From the NCBI RefSeq assembly GCF_030317105.1, contig NZ_JASZYG010000009.1:62001-126000 (forward strand): a DNA stretch of 64,000 bases. The letters run 5' to 3'. Positions 1-10,115 of the stretch are shown piece by piece. The translations under genes and the position numbers were made by a program. This DNA comes from Variovorax brevis (lineage in GTDB: Bacteria; Pseudomonadota; Gammaproteobacteria; Burkholderiales; Burkholderiaceae_C). Each line of letters begins with the position of its first letter. The stretch's first letter is position 1. Below the pieces are notes generated by a model. It searched no databases, was not told the origin of the DNA, and was given only the letters and a program-made list of their open reading frames with translations.

Positions 1-2
1 TC

Positions 3-2051
3 ACCAACCAGGCTGCCAGCGAGATGCGTGAACGCCTGCAGAAGGAATGGCTGCGCCAGCGCGCCCGGTCGGGCGACCTGGCCACGCGTGAGAAGTGGAT
101 TGAACAGCGCGAGCGACTCAGCGCTTCCTTCGCAGGAACCATTCACGGCTTCTGCAAGCAACTGCTGGATCTCTACGGCTACGAAGGAGGGATCGCACGG
201 GAGGCAACGGTCAGCGTTTCCAGTCGGCGCTTGGCGGACGCAGTCCGTGACGTGGCACTTCAGTACATCGAGTCGGGTGATCAAGACCCCGTGGGCGCAC
301 TGGTGAAGCAACGTGTCCTTGCAGAGTATGAATTGCGCAATCGCTTGACGACCATGGTGCAGGAGGCACGCAATCTCGGCATCCGGACGGGTGACTTGCT
401 TGTTGCGACGCGTCGACAGGCCGACGACGACGGAAAGGCGCTGAGGGTGCGCTTCGCGCAATGCATGAACGACATCGAGTCGCGCTACGAGCATGCGTGC
501 GAGGTCGACCAGAAACTCGACCCCGCGGCGCTACTGCTCAAGACTTCCGCGTTGCTGCACTCCGAAGACGGGCCTGCGGTCCTCGAGCGCATCGGGCGAC
601 GATTCCGCTATCTGTTCATTGACGAGTTCCAGGATACGAGCGCCACCCAGGTCGAGATTGCGTCGGCATTGGCGCGTGTGCTCAAGGTCGTGGTTGTGGG
701 CGACCGCAAACAGGCCATCTATGCATTCACTGGTGCGAACCAAACGTTGCTGATGAAGTTTGCAAAGCAGCATGCCACGCACCCACTGCCGCTGCGACTG
801 TCAGGGCGACCGAGCAAACCGCTGTTGGATGTACAGAACGCCTTGTTTCGCTCGATGAAGAGCAGGTTTCCGGATCTGGATGATCCGCTCCAGGCCAGTG
901 ACCGGAACGTCGTACCCGGCGACAAGTTGCCGCCGTGCGTGGTGCTCTACGCAGATCAGGGCGATGACCACGAAAAGTTAAATGCTGCCGCCCGGATACG
1001 AGGCCTCTTCAATGTCCCGGTGGACCGGAGTGACGGAGGAAGGAGCCCGGTAGAGCCTGGCGATATCGCCGTACTGGTTCGGAGCAACTACGAAGTCGGG
1101 GAATGGGTGGACGCGCTCCAAGCGCAAGGCGTCCTGGCGCGTGCAGACAGCGGCACGCCGATCCTGCGGCGGCCCGAAGTTGTGGCGACGTACCGCCTCC
1201 TACAGTTGCTCGTTCGCTATCCCGATGACGTGGCCTTGGTGGAAGCCCTCAACACACCCTATCTGCGCGAGGTCGACCTTTCACCTGAGATAGCCAGCCT
1301 GATGAGTTATGGCCGCCAACGAGGCAGACCGCTGACGGATGCATTCGAACGGAGATTCGGGGCGATTGCTACCAAGCTGATTGATATCCGCAACGCGTCG
1401 CTGACGGCAACGGTGCCCCAATTGCTGGGCCATATCGATGAGACCTTTGGCTTGAAGCGTTGGTACCGCGAGGCCGGAGTCGAAGACGCAGCGCTGGCGC
1501 TTGATCGACTTCGCGACTACGCCCGTAACCAGTTTGCCAATGATCAGGCCCTGACACTCAGGACCTTCGTCGAAATTCTGGGCCGCGACATTTCGGCCGG
1601 CAAAGAACTGCGAGAAGCCGCTGAACACGAAGTTCGGCGTCCCCCTTACGTGCGGGTGATGACCATTCACCGCGCGAAGGGACTCGAATTTCCAATCGTT
1701 GTCATCCCGAACCTGCAGGCAACACGTTCAAAAACCAGGCCACCCAAGTTCATGCTCGATGCGGAGCATGGCTTGGAGATCAATCTGTGGCCCGACGTCA
1801 ACTCCGCATCCAGACGCTTTTTTGACCTCACTGCGGATGCAAAAAGAGCTTCGTTGAGTGAAGAGATGCGATTGTTCTACGTGGCCGTGACCAGGGCTCA
1901 ACGCATGGTCTTGCTGCTGGGGCAGGATGCCCCATCAAATGAAGCAGGCAACGAAGGCAACAGCAAAAACCACAGTTGGCAAGACGAAGTCTCGGATGCG
2001 GAAGCGGCCATGAAGAGAAATGGGGCCAGGTTCGGGCGATTGCTTCCCTGA
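3..2051 (+). CDS. UvrD/RecB-like superfamily 1 DNA helicase (5' truncated by window edge)
   Basis: ATP-dependent 3'-5' DNA helicase of superfamily 1A. The reading frame is open to the window edge. Its first visible residues, TNQAASEM, are helicase motif Ia, so roughly 60 N-terminal residues including Walker A are missing. Also seen are motif II (LFIDEFQDT), motif III (VVGDRKQAIYAFTGAN), motif V (TIHRAKGLEFPIVVIP) and motif VI (FYVAVTRAQRMVLLL). The stretch GTIHGFCKQLL resembles RecB/AddA-type enzymes. No C-terminal nuclease domain is visible, since the protein ends about 50 residues after motif VI. It converges on the Dpd cluster with a 6-base gap. It could be a partner of an upstream defence gene outside the window; that is inference. 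Confidence 0.85.
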   Translation, partial: TNQAASEMRERLQKEWLRQRARSGDLATREKWIEQRERLSASFAGTIHGFCKQLLDLYGYEGGIAREATVSVSSRRLADAVRDVALQYIESGDQDPVGALVKQRVLAEYELRNRLTTMVQEARNLGIRTGDLLVATRRQADDDGKALRVRFAQCMNDIESRYEHACEVDQKLDPAALLLKTSALLHSEDGPAVLERIGRRFRYLFIDEFQDTSATQVEIASALARVLKVVVVGDRKQAIYAFTGANQTLLMKFAKQHATHPLPLRLSGRPSKPLLDVQNALFRSMKSRFPDLDDPLQASDRNVVPGDKLPPCVVLYADQGDDHEKLNAAARIRGLFNVPVDRSDGGRSPVEPGDIAVLVRSNYEVGEWVDALQAQGVLARADSGTPILRRPEVVATYRLLQLLVRYPDDVALVEALNTPYLREVDLSPEIASLMSYGRQRGRPLTDAFERRFGAIATKLIDIRNASLTATVPQLLGHIDETFGLKRWYREAGVEDAALALDRLRDYARNQFANDQALTLRTFVEILGRDISAGKELREAAEHEVRRPPYVRVMTIHRAKGLEFPIVVIPNLQATRSKTRPPKFMLDAEHGLEINLWPDVNSASRRFFDLTADAKRASLSEEMRLFYVAVTRAQRMVLLLGQDAPSNEAGNEGNSKNHSWQDEVSDAEAAMKRNGARFGRLLP

Positions 2052-2057
2052 ACCCGC

Positions 2058-4322
2058 TCACTCGTGGCTCGGGCCAATGCTGAAGTGTTCGCTCAGCGAT
2101 CTCAGGATGCTGGCGGAACCGGTTCCCGAAGGCAGCAGCAAAGGCTTGCCGGCAGGGCGCTGCGCCTGAATGCAGTAGGTCGCCTGATGCTTGGCGCGAC
2201 GCCACGCGAGCACCATGACGCTGCACTGCTTCGCCATGTGCTCGAGTGCCTCGGTTGCGACATGATCGTGGTTGAAGTTGATCACCACGCCCGGGAGCAT
2301 TGCCGTGATGGCGCTGCGCAGTCGCGGGACGATGGAGACTTGCAAGGTATAGACGCCGACTGAGAGGCCTGCAAAGGAGCGGGGCGCCTGGCCACTGACT
2401 GACGTGACGGCGGCCAGTGGGACCAGTGGCACCCAGTCGAAGCCGAAGTCCTTTGACAGCAGTTCAAGGACCCGGTCCTGCACAGCCGACAGTCGGTGCT
2501 TGTGTCCAGTCGCGAATCCCAGCGTCGCAAAGTACAGTTTTTGCAGGGGGCCGTTCGGCGTGGCGGGTGCAGTGGCCAGTGTTTCGATGACGTCACAGAC
2601 CCAGTCGAGAGCCGCCATCGAATTTACTTCACTCCAGACGGCGTGGACTGCTTCCGCTGCTTCATCGCAGGAAGCGCGGCCGGCCCCCAGGCGAACCAAC
2701 ACGCTGACCCATTCGGCAATCGCCGGGAGTTGGGAGACTTCAGGCGAGTCGAGTGCGACCAGCGTCAGCAATTGCAGTACGAGTCTGGACAATGCCGTCG
2801 GTTGCCCTTGCAGGTCGCACACGCTGTTGTAGATGGTCAGTAGGTGAGGCCGAAACCGCGCTGGTTCCTTTTGCAGTTGATCGACGAATACAGTGACCTG
2901 CGCGTCACTGGCCAACCAGGCTGCATGGTCCCATTCCTCTGCACCCTGCTGCGCAAGCGCTGCGGCACGTTCCTCCTCCGGGGCCTCGCTGCCAAGCAGC
3001 CAAGTCGCCCATCGCGTCCAGTTGACTGGCAATGACGCGCTGTCCGGGACCAAGTGCTTCAGAACCGAAAAGATGCGCTGATGCGCGGCGGTCATTCCGC
3101 TGACGAGTTCTGCGGGGTATGTTCGCAGTGCGCCGATGGCCAGACTCGCTGCTTCAATTGTGCCGATTTCAAATCCGCACCGCAGCAGACCCACCATGAC
3201 CTCGGCTGAGGGCGCAAGGCCCGTTAGGCGCAGCAATTCGGCTTCGGGGGACTCCGCTGTGGCGGCAATCTCCGGAACAACTGCTGCTGCGGGCGGCAAG
3301 GATGGCGGCGCAGCGATCGCAGCGGGCTTCCTTCCGGTTGCCCACTGCCACAGCGCTTCGGCCCATTCCCGGTCGTCCGGTTGGCCCCTCAACGAATCGT
3401 AGAGGGGTTGGGCTACCGACTGGTCAAATCGGTCGGCGTCGTTGGCGCATTCGCGCAGCAGGAAGACCCGCAACGCGACGGACGACCGGAGGCCGCGACG
3501 GAATCGCAAGAGTCGCTCGTGGCGATGAAGGTGGCCACGATAAGCCTCAACCCAGTCCGATGGTGGCGCGTGAACCGGCAGGGGTGCCAGGTACACCGCG
3601 TAGAGTGACTCCACGACATCGCGCAACACCGGCGTGGGCAGTGGCGACTCCGCCAGCAGTGACATCAGCGAGACGTCATGGACGAGTGCCGATGGTTGAC
3701 CCAGTGCCGCCCTCAGACGCACTTCAAGGAATCGTTCATTGGTCGTATTCAGCCGACCCGTGCAGCGCATTTCTTCCATGAACCGCCGGGCGCGGACTTC
3801 GTCGGAAGTCAGCAAAGCCTGCTCGAAATCCGAGCGCACCTTGCCGAAGGGGCGCACAGCAACGAACGAGCGTCCGGGGCGCCGACCCAGCAGGTCGGCG
3901 AGCAGGTCCAGGCTCTTCTGCACGATGTTGAGATTGGCATCTGCACGCTGCCAGAACCTGAAAATCCAGGGGCCAAAGGTGTCTACAAGAATCTGCTCGT
4001 GCGCGGCCCGGGGTTCGAAGTGCACGGTGGGGTCGAACTCGATCGCACCAGGACCCACGAAGCTTAAAATCTGCTCTGCCAGCGCTGCGCTGTCCTGGGG
4101 CGTGGATGCGCACCCATACCAGGTCAGTTGCCCCTCCGGATCCATTGCGGGCATCAGGATGCCCTTGCCCTGCCGTCCTTCAAGGATGAGGGCGAACCAC
4201 GACTTGAGCGCCTGGGCCAGGGGAGAGCTTCCGCTGGCGATTTCATCCCACGCCAGTCCGTTGCTGGCGCTGAAGAATGCGGGCAACCAGGGCGCCTTGG
4301 CGACAAGGCCGTCTGAATTCAT
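2058..4322 (-). CDS. dpdD: DpdD-like protein, last gene of the Dpd restriction cluster
   Basis: Protein of 754 residues with no catalytic motif I recognise. The name rests on context: it is the only long unassigned gene of a set otherwise matching dpdE-K, and its length is about what I recall for DpdD. Established knowledge: dpdD-K act in restriction of DNA lacking 7-deazaguanine modification, while dpdA-C make the modification. It is mostly helical, with an Ala/Pro-rich linker near residues 335-355. Its ATG overlaps the end of dpdK by four bases (ATGA), so it is translationally coupled. A FASTA or HMM match to DpdD would settle the name. Confidence 0.65.
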   Translation of the reverse strand: MNSDGLVAKAPWLPAFFSASNGLAWDEIASGSSPLAQALKSWFALILEGRQGKGILMPAMDPEGQLTWYGCASTPQDSAALAEQILSFVGPGAIEFDPTVHFEPRAAHEQILVDTFGPWIFRFWQRADANLNIVQKSLDLLADLLGRRPGRSFVAVRPFGKVRSDFEQALLTSDEVRARRFMEEMRCTGRLNTTNERFLEVRLRAALGQPSALVHDVSLMSLLAESPLPTPVLRDVVESLYAVYLAPLPVHAPPSDWVEAYRGHLHRHERLLRFRRGLRSSVALRVFLLRECANDADRFDQSVAQPLYDSLRGQPDDREWAEALWQWATGRKPAAIAAPPSLPPAAAVVPEIAATAESPEAELLRLTGLAPSAEVMVGLLRCGFEIGTIEAASLAIGALRTYPAELVSGMTAAHQRIFSVLKHLVPDSASLPVNWTRWATWLLGSEAPEEERAAALAQQGAEEWDHAAWLASDAQVTVFVDQLQKEPARFRPHLLTIYNSVCDLQGQPTALSRLVLQLLTLVALDSPEVSQLPAIAEWVSVLVRLGAGRASCDEAAEAVHAVWSEVNSMAALDWVCDVIETLATAPATPNGPLQKLYFATLGFATGHKHRLSAVQDRVLELLSKDFGFDWVPLVPLAAVTSVSGQAPRSFAGLSVGVYTLQVSIVPRLRSAITAMLPGVVINFNHDHVATEALEHMAKQCSVMVLAWRRAKHQATYCIQAQRPAGKPLLLPSGTGSASILRSLSEHFSIGPSHE

Positions 4323-4876
4323 CCGTGACCTTCTTCCATTGGCAAATTGGCGTCGAATTGGGATCGAAGCCGATCCAGATCATCCGGTCGGGTCTCAAAG
4401 GTCACGACATCATCGATTTGTCGAACGCCCTGCATTCCCAACTCAAGTGCGCCCCGCACCAGACCGTGACGGGTGAGGATCCCGCTGCTGCTGATATAGG
4501 GTCTGGTCCCAACCAGGAGGTTTTCTTCGAGGCCGCTGTCGGCCGCGGCGGCCCGCAACTCCTTGAAGAACGCAGCATTGCTCTCGGTGTACGGCGCTGC
4601 AACGACGACCTGCGTCCCTTCCGCGGCCATGCGGGTGGCCAAGTCCATCAGGCGCACCTGACGTCGACCCCAGCCCGGATCGAACGCGTCAAAGGTGCCC
4701 GTCTGATTGTCCAGCAGGGGGACGTTGTCAACGGTTGGAGCGATGATCCATACCCTGTCGCTGCGCACCAGAAGTTCGGACACCATCATCCATTGCAGCA
4801 GTTCCGCCAGGTCCGAAGGACTGGTCCCGCTGTTGCTGAACAGCCGTCGCGAATGTGCCGGCCCAAGTTGTGTCAT
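4319..4876 (-). CDS. dpdK: DpdK-like phospholipase D-fold protein
   Basis: Protein of 185 residues. The early segment VWIIAPTVDNVPLL and the late segment PYISSSGILTRHGLVRGALE have the shape of the two halves of a PLD-fold active-site region, and DpdK proteins are annotated as PLD-like. I see no intact HxK(x)4D motif, so nuclease activity is uncertain. It overlaps dpdJ upstream and dpdD downstream by four bases each (ATGA). The role is presumed to be in the restriction half of the Dpd system. Confidence 0.65.
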   Translation of the reverse strand: MTQLGPAHSRRLFSNSGTSPSDLAELLQWMMVSELLVRSDRVWIIAPTVDNVPLLDNQTGTFDAFDPGWGRRQVRLMDLATRMAAEGTQVVVAAPYTESNAAFFKELRAAAADSGLEENLLVGTRPYISSSGILTRHGLVRGALELGMQGVRQIDDVVTFETRPDDLDRLRSQFDANLPMEEGHG

Positions 4877-7800
4877 AGCGTGCTCTCCGCGATCTCGGCG
4901 TCGATCTCGATTCGATCGGCTTCCATCCGGATGGACCGCACCCGCGCATAGAGCATCAAGTAGTCCGACTCAATCGCCCGGGTGGCCAGAAAGGTACAAA
5001 ACTCCGCAAGGACGGCGCGTTCGGACTGCGGTACTACTGCGGTGACCTGGCCGGTTTTCCCGAGCGCCTGTACGACGTCATCGCGCCACTGCGCGTGGGT
5101 GAGGGAAACGGTGTGCCTGGCTTCGGAGACTTGACTGGAAACAAGCCAGCGCTCAAGCACCGGCGGGCGGCGGAAGGGATTCCAGGCCTCAAGGTTGCTT
5201 GATCGTATGGAACTTCCCCGCGGCCACAGCAAGCTGGAGACAACGCTGTTGCGCCATGTCTGTGGATCGGCCGTCGCATCGCCGGGCATTTCGTTGAGGA
5301 TCTGTTCCACTTCGGGTGACTCGGCCAGCATTGGCGCCACCACCCCCAGATCCAGTTCGATGCCGAGCGATTCCTCGAGGCGGTCCCACGCCGCCATGGC
5401 ACCGGCGACAAAGGTGTCGGAGGTGGGCGTACTGCCTGGCCGCAGCAGTCGGTTTGCAATGGACGCCACAAAGGAGTGGCTGACGCCATACCCGTGTCGT
5501 GCGAGTTCATGGCGCACCCGTGCAAAGGCGGTGGTTGCCTCCTCGACGCCGTATGTGTCTCGGTACGTCGAGACGGCGTCTGCAAGTTCGGGCTCCGAGT
5601 AGTTTGCCAGCGCTGTTGAGACACGCCGCATGCGCGCATCAATCTGTTCCCATTCGCTGGTCTCCAGCGCCCGGTCCAGCAGGGCCGCGAAGCGGCGCGG
5701 ATCGGCAGAAAAGCGGCCAATGAACTGTTCAACCACACCGGCGCCCCCCACAGTGGTTTCGGATATCCAGATTTCGTCGTCCGGTGTCGAGCCATGCTCA
5801 GGGGTACGTGGCCCGGGATCCGTGTCCATTACCAACTGCGATTCGTCAACCCCGGGGCACGAATCAACCACCGCCCGCGCAATCGCAGCGGCAAGCGTAT
5901 CGCGGTAGACCTGCCGCAGCCATGGTGTCCATGCGTCATCGATCGGCTCCCAGAGCATCTGGGCATTCCTTTCCAGTTCCCGCCGCACGGCCAGGTCGGA
6001 CATGGACCGAAGCAACTCATGACGAAGGCGCTCCTGCCGGCCAGATGGGTTCCCGTTCTGGGGAACGGTGTCTTGGAAGGTCCAGTCAAGCACCGCACGG
6101 ATTTCACCGAGTTGCCCATCGTTCACCAGTCGCCCGGCGGCCTCGCGCAAACCAAACTGCTCGCGCTTTGCCACTGCGCACGCAGCGGTCAGAAAAACCT
6201 CACCAAGTCGAGTGCGCAAGAAACTGTTGTGCACATCGGAAAGCGCTTCACCTGTCGCCAGATTCGAGCGGTAGCGCTGCGTTCGAAGGGTTCGCCACAG
6301 CGATGTCGCAGCAGGGAGCCCGTCTTGCGGCAAGTAGCGCTCCGGGTACTGGATCCGAAAGCGGATGCCATCGACAAGCAAGCTGTAGCCCATCGCTGTA
6401 GGCGTTCCATTGCGAGCAAACTTGACCCGTAGGGTCGGTTCCCGGCCATCGCGAAACTGCAGACTGGCGACCGAGTCCAGCGCAAAGCGCCGCACTTCCA
6501 GCGGATTCAGGTTCTGGTGAGTGAACGCATCGATGGATGACACAAGGGCGCTTGCACCGCCGGCGCGTGGCAACGACAAAGGCAGGGCCGTCATCGGAGG
6601 GACGATCTGGGTATGCCAGTGCAGGTCGCCATTGGATGAATCGCTCAGCTGAACAGGGCGTTGCCGTGCAGCAAATGCGCGGGGAAGTTCGATCGGCACC
6701 GGGGTAACCCGGCCGTCGGCATCCTGCACCTCGAACTGCCCCAGCGGAGCAAACTGCCCGATGTCCGCCAGATCCAGGGTGGTCTCGTCCGTCACGTCCA
6801 GCGGGACGGGGATCCAGTGGGCCACGAATCGATGCACTGTTCCGAATCGCCGCGAGACCCGGCCCGGCGCGAACTGGCGCATGGCCTGCAGCATCGGCAT
6901 CGGGTGGCGCTCGGGTTCGCCGTTGCGCGTTTGCGCCGGGGCCTCAATGGTGACCTCAGGCAGGCTCAACTCGTTAAAGAGGCTGGAAGGCACAAAATCA
7001 GGCAACGGGTTGTCCCTGACGATGTAGTCGGATTGAGGCCCGCGCAGCCCCGCCCATTGGGACGTTAGTCGGCGAAGTGCGGTGGGCAGCGCGGCAAGCA
7101 ACAGGGGCCGCGGGTATCCCCACAACAGGGCCTGCAGATCGTCAGTGCCCACGTGAAGCGTGCTCACGATGTGCTGCTCCAGCGCGTCCGTCTGGGCAGG
7201 ATCACGAAGCACACTGCCGATGGCCTCCACCAACTCGCTCTGAAGCTTTTGAAGTGGCGCAAAGGTCATCGGTCCACTGAGCGCTGTCCACACGCTGCCC
7301 GGGGTCTGCGTTCGCTGCCTCAGAAAATCGATGCTCGCGTAGACCGCTTGCATTCGCAGGACATTGCGATTGCGGACAGGCAACTGCCGGGCAGGTAGTT
7401 GTGGATCGAACAGTGCCTGGTAGTTTTGGTAGGCGATCCGGTCGCGGCCGTAGTCCGAAAGCACCACCACCGTCCATGGCCGGGTCGACCGCAGTCGTCC
7501 GGCACGCCCTTTTCGCTGAAGGTACTGTGCCGCGTCGCGAGGCGCTTTGTGCTGAAGCACAGCGCCCACACCCGGATCATTGAAGCCAACTTCCAGCGCG
7601 GCTGTCGCCACGATGACGTCGGCGCCGCGGTCCACACCTGCATCCTGCGAACTGGTTCGCCCAACGGCAAGTCGGTCCTTGAGCAGGTGCCCGATGTTGT
7701 GGGGCAGTTGCCAGTCCTGTCCGTAGTCGTACCGGCGCTGATTGGCCGGTTCGGGATTCCGGAGCACGGCCAACCCGCCTTCAGTCTTGGTGGTGTCCAC

Positions 7801-9393
7801 ATTCCCGAAGCTGTCGCGCCCTTCGGCGTCCAGCAGGTCGAAGTACAGACGGTTGGTCACGTCAATGTCATCGGTGAACAGGAAGGTGCGGCTTGCATAG
7901 ACACCCTCGCTGCAGGCGCTCCCCCGTCGGTCCTGGAGTCTTGCCAGCAGCATTGCTGTCTGGATGGTGGTCGACAAGAGCGAGGTCCTGGAGGCCGGAT
8001 CGCCCCGCAGTGCGATCATGTACTCCGCGCCTTCCTCCTCATATTCATCTTCGAAGGGGGAGACCTCGGCCACTTGGTGGTCTTGCAGGCCGATGAGTTC
8101 CTGAAAGAAGCGTGACGCATCCCGCAACGTGGCGGAAAGGCCCACCCAGGTCATCCGTGCTCCGGTGAGCGCATGCCAGCGCCGCAGGAGGTACGCGACT
8201 TGGGCGCCATGCGTTCCCGAGTACGTGTGCGCCTCATCCAGCAGCACGGCCCGGGGCGCGCGGCCCGGCATCACGCCCACGCCGAACAAATGGCGCGACC
8301 GTGAGTCGGACAACCGCCGGTTCAGCATCTCGGTCGTCGTAAAGAGGACATCCGGGGGTTCGCGCTCAATGCGCCGCCGGGTCAACCGGATCTCGTCTTC
8401 ACGTACCACTGCATTGCATGTCGCGCACACCAGTCGCTCGCGCTTGGCCGATCGGTCCACATCGGTCCACGCCATGGCGGAATCGCAACCTTTCGGGCAG
8501 CGAACGTAGTCGCACAGATAACTTTCGCCGGATCGTTTCCACTTGGCCTGTTCCAGCGCTTCTCTGCTGCCGTCACGGGGTGCAGGCCCGAAATAGGCAC
8601 CCACTGTCAACCTGCGGGCACTCCGCTTGCGTTGCACGGCATCGAGTCGACGGGCCTGCGCATAGACCTCGCCGAGTTGATCTTTGAGCAACTCGTTGCG
8701 CGGGTAGATCGCCACCGTCTTGACCCAGTGCGCGCCGTCGTTTGCTGCGACGAGCGAGCCGACGAACGAGAGCACGGGCAGGTAAAACGCAATCGTCTTG
8801 CCGCTGCCGGTCCCGGCGCACACCATCGTGGCGCGCTGGTCTGCCCGGCGCAGGCCATCCAGGATGCGCTGGGTCGCCCGAACCTGAAACCCCGCCAGTT
8901 GGATCGCCTCACCATCCCGGTCGGTCAGGGCCTCGATGCAGTTGCGGATCGCCTCCTGACCCGTGGCGAGCGCTGCGCTCCCTGTCAACTCCGACACTTC
9001 GCGGTTGCGTCGGGGGTAACGGCGCGGCCTGCGCGCAATTCGGAAATCGGCAACGAGTGTGGGTGCACCCTCCCAGTCGCCGCGCCCGGGCCGTCCTTTC
9101 TCCGGAAACACTTGGCGCAATCGCTGCAAGAGACGCACGCCCTCGGCCAGGCGTGAGCGATAGCTCCCCTGCGGTGTCTGATGAATGACGCGGGCATCGA
9201 TCAGTGCCCGCACCACTTGCTCGGGCGAAGAAAACGCCGTGCCACCACTGTCCAGATAGGCGTCCAGACGTGGGTCGATCTGCGCGATGAGTTCATCCGG
9301 CGACAGCGCGCCGTCCACGAGTCCCCAGGACAGGAGACGAATCTCTGACGACTCGATCGCATCGAGTACCTTGAGCAGCAAGGGGTGCATCAA
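4873..9393 (-). CDS. dpdJ: DpdJ-like DEAH-box superfamily 2 helicase with zinc-binding insertion
   Basis: Large helicase of 1506 residues. Seen motifs are Walker A (AGTGSGKTIAFYLP), DEAH box (VLLDEAHTYSG), motif III (LSATLRDA) and motif VI (QYLQRKGRAGRLRS). Between Walker A and the DEAH box is a four-Cys insertion (CDYVRCPKGCDS, then CATC) that probably binds zinc. The C-terminal 500 residues include TTVGGAGVVEQF, reminiscent of the C-terminal regions of bacterial DEAD/DUF1998-type helicases. Length and position between dpdI and dpdK match DpdJ. The start is fixed by an ATGA overlap with dpdI. The inferred role is an ATP-driven motor of Dpd restriction acting on unmodified DNA. Confidence 0.85.
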   Translation of the reverse strand: MMHPLLLKVLDAIESSEIRLLSWGLVDGALSPDELIAQIDPRLDAYLDSGGTAFSSPEQVVRALIDARVIHQTPQGSYRSRLAEGVRLLQRLRQVFPEKGRPGRGDWEGAPTLVADFRIARRPRRYPRRNREVSELTGSAALATGQEAIRNCIEALTDRDGEAIQLAGFQVRATQRILDGLRRADQRATMVCAGTGSGKTIAFYLPVLSFVGSLVAANDGAHWVKTVAIYPRNELLKDQLGEVYAQARRLDAVQRKRSARRLTVGAYFGPAPRDGSREALEQAKWKRSGESYLCDYVRCPKGCDSAMAWTDVDRSAKRERLVCATCNAVVREDEIRLTRRRIEREPPDVLFTTTEMLNRRLSDSRSRHLFGVGVMPGRAPRAVLLDEAHTYSGTHGAQVAYLLRRWHALTGARMTWVGLSATLRDASRFFQELIGLQDHQVAEVSPFEDEYEEEGAEYMIALRGDPASRTSLLSTTIQTAMLLARLQDRRGSACSEGVYASRTFLFTDDIDVTNRLYFDLLDAEGRDSFGNVDTTKTEGGLAVLRNPEPANQRRYDYGQDWQLPHNIGHLLKDRLAVGRTSSQDAGVDRGADVIVATAALEVGFNDPGVGAVLQHKAPRDAAQYLQRKGRAGRLRSTRPWTVVVLSDYGRDRIAYQNYQALFDPQLPARQLPVRNRNVLRMQAVYASIDFLRQRTQTPGSVWTALSGPMTFAPLQKLQSELVEAIGSVLRDPAQTDALEQHIVSTLHVGTDDLQALLWGYPRPLLLAALPTALRRLTSQWAGLRGPQSDYIVRDNPLPDFVPSSLFNELSLPEVTIEAPAQTRNGEPERHPMPMLQAMRQFAPGRVSRRFGTVHRFVAHWIPVPLDVTDETTLDLADIGQFAPLGQFEVQDADGRVTPVPIELPRAFAARQRPVQLSDSSNGDLHWHTQIVPPMTALPLSLPRAGGASALVSSIDAFTHQNLNPLEVRRFALDSVASLQFRDGREPTLRVKFARNGTPTAMGYSLLVDGIRFRIQYPERYLPQDGLPAATSLWRTLRTQRYRSNLATGEALSDVHNSFLRTRLGEVFLTAACAVAKREQFGLREAAGRLVNDGQLGEIRAVLDWTFQDTVPQNGNPSGRQERLRHELLRSMSDLAVRRELERNAQMLWEPIDDAWTPWLRQVYRDTLAAAIARAVVDSCPGVDESQLVMDTDPGPRTPEHGSTPDDEIWISETTVGGAGVVEQFIGRFSADPRRFAALLDRALETSEWEQIDARMRRVSTALANYSEPELADAVSTYRDTYGVEEATTAFARVRHELARHGYGVSHSFVASIANRLLRPGSTPTSDTFVAGAMAAWDRLEESLGIELDLGVVAPMLAESPEVEQILNEMPGDATADPQTWRNSVVSSLLWPRGSSIRSSNLEAWNPFRRPPVLERWLVSSQVSEARHTVSLTHAQWRDDVVQALGKTGQVTAVVPQSERAVLAEFCTFLATRAIESDYLMLYARVRSIRMEADRIEIDAEIAESTL

Positions 9394-10115
9394 CCGGGCC
9401 TTCTTCGCACAACGAACTCGTTGGTTCGATTCTCAGTCACCAGCCATTTCAAGACGTCGACGGAAACTATATCCAGCGAGGCGGGACCCTTTTCCATTTG
9501 CTCCAGGAATGCAGTGACGGCCGGAGGCGTGTTGCGCTTGAGACTGTCCAGCAGTTCGACGGCACGAGCGGCGTCGTCGTCGAACTTCTCGATAACCCCG
9601 GTCGTTGTCGGCACTTGGGTCTTGGCGCGGACGAGGTCCCTGCGCAACTTCTCGTAGTCATTGAGTACCGAAAGGTTGCGGGGATCGAACTTGAGTTCCG
9701 GATCCTCCTTCAGCGCCGCGGGTTCCTCGGTTGGCACTTTGGGCTCGCAGTACGCTGACCACGACGTCTGCGCGGACTTCTGGGTGGCTTGCAGATACTG
9801 CTCAACCAACTTTTGCAGTGCGGGCCAAGCTTTTTCTCGCGTCAGGGTGGTTTTGGTGGGCGTCTCCCTGAACTGCGTGATCAAGTCATCGGTCTTGCTG
9901 ATCAGCGTCGGCGACGGCGGATCGATTGCGACCGCGATGCCGTGGTCAGACAACGCGCGACGTGTGGCAACCAGATCGCCAATACCCGCGACTCGCTTCG
10001 TGATCTGCCCGTCCCGCAAGTCGTCCAGTTGTTTGGACTCGTCGTAAGTCGACTGGGCTGCACCCAGCAAACCGAGGCGCCTCTGTAGTTCCCGGGTCTC
10101 CTGCAAGAGCGTCAT
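9390..10115 (-). CDS. dpdI: DpdI-like protein
   Basis: Protein of 241 residues, rich in charged residues with heptad-like helical stretches, no signal peptide and no catalytic motif I recognise. It lies between dpdH and dpdJ with four-base overlaps on both sides, which is the DpdI position in known clusters. It may be a structural or adaptor subunit for the neighbouring ATPase and helicase; that is inference. Confidence 0.6.
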   Translation of the reverse strand: MTLLQETRELQRRLGLLGAAQSTYDESKQLDDLRDGQITKRVAGIGDLVATRRALSDHGIAVAIDPPSPTLISKTDDLITQFRETPTKTTLTREKAWPALQKLVEQYLQATQKSAQTSWSAYCEPKVPTEEPAALKEDPELKFDPRNLSVLNDYEKLRRDLVRAKTQVPTTTGVIEKFDDDAARAVELLDSLKRNTPPAVTAFLEQMEKGPASLDIVSVDVLKWLVTENRTNEFVVRRRPG

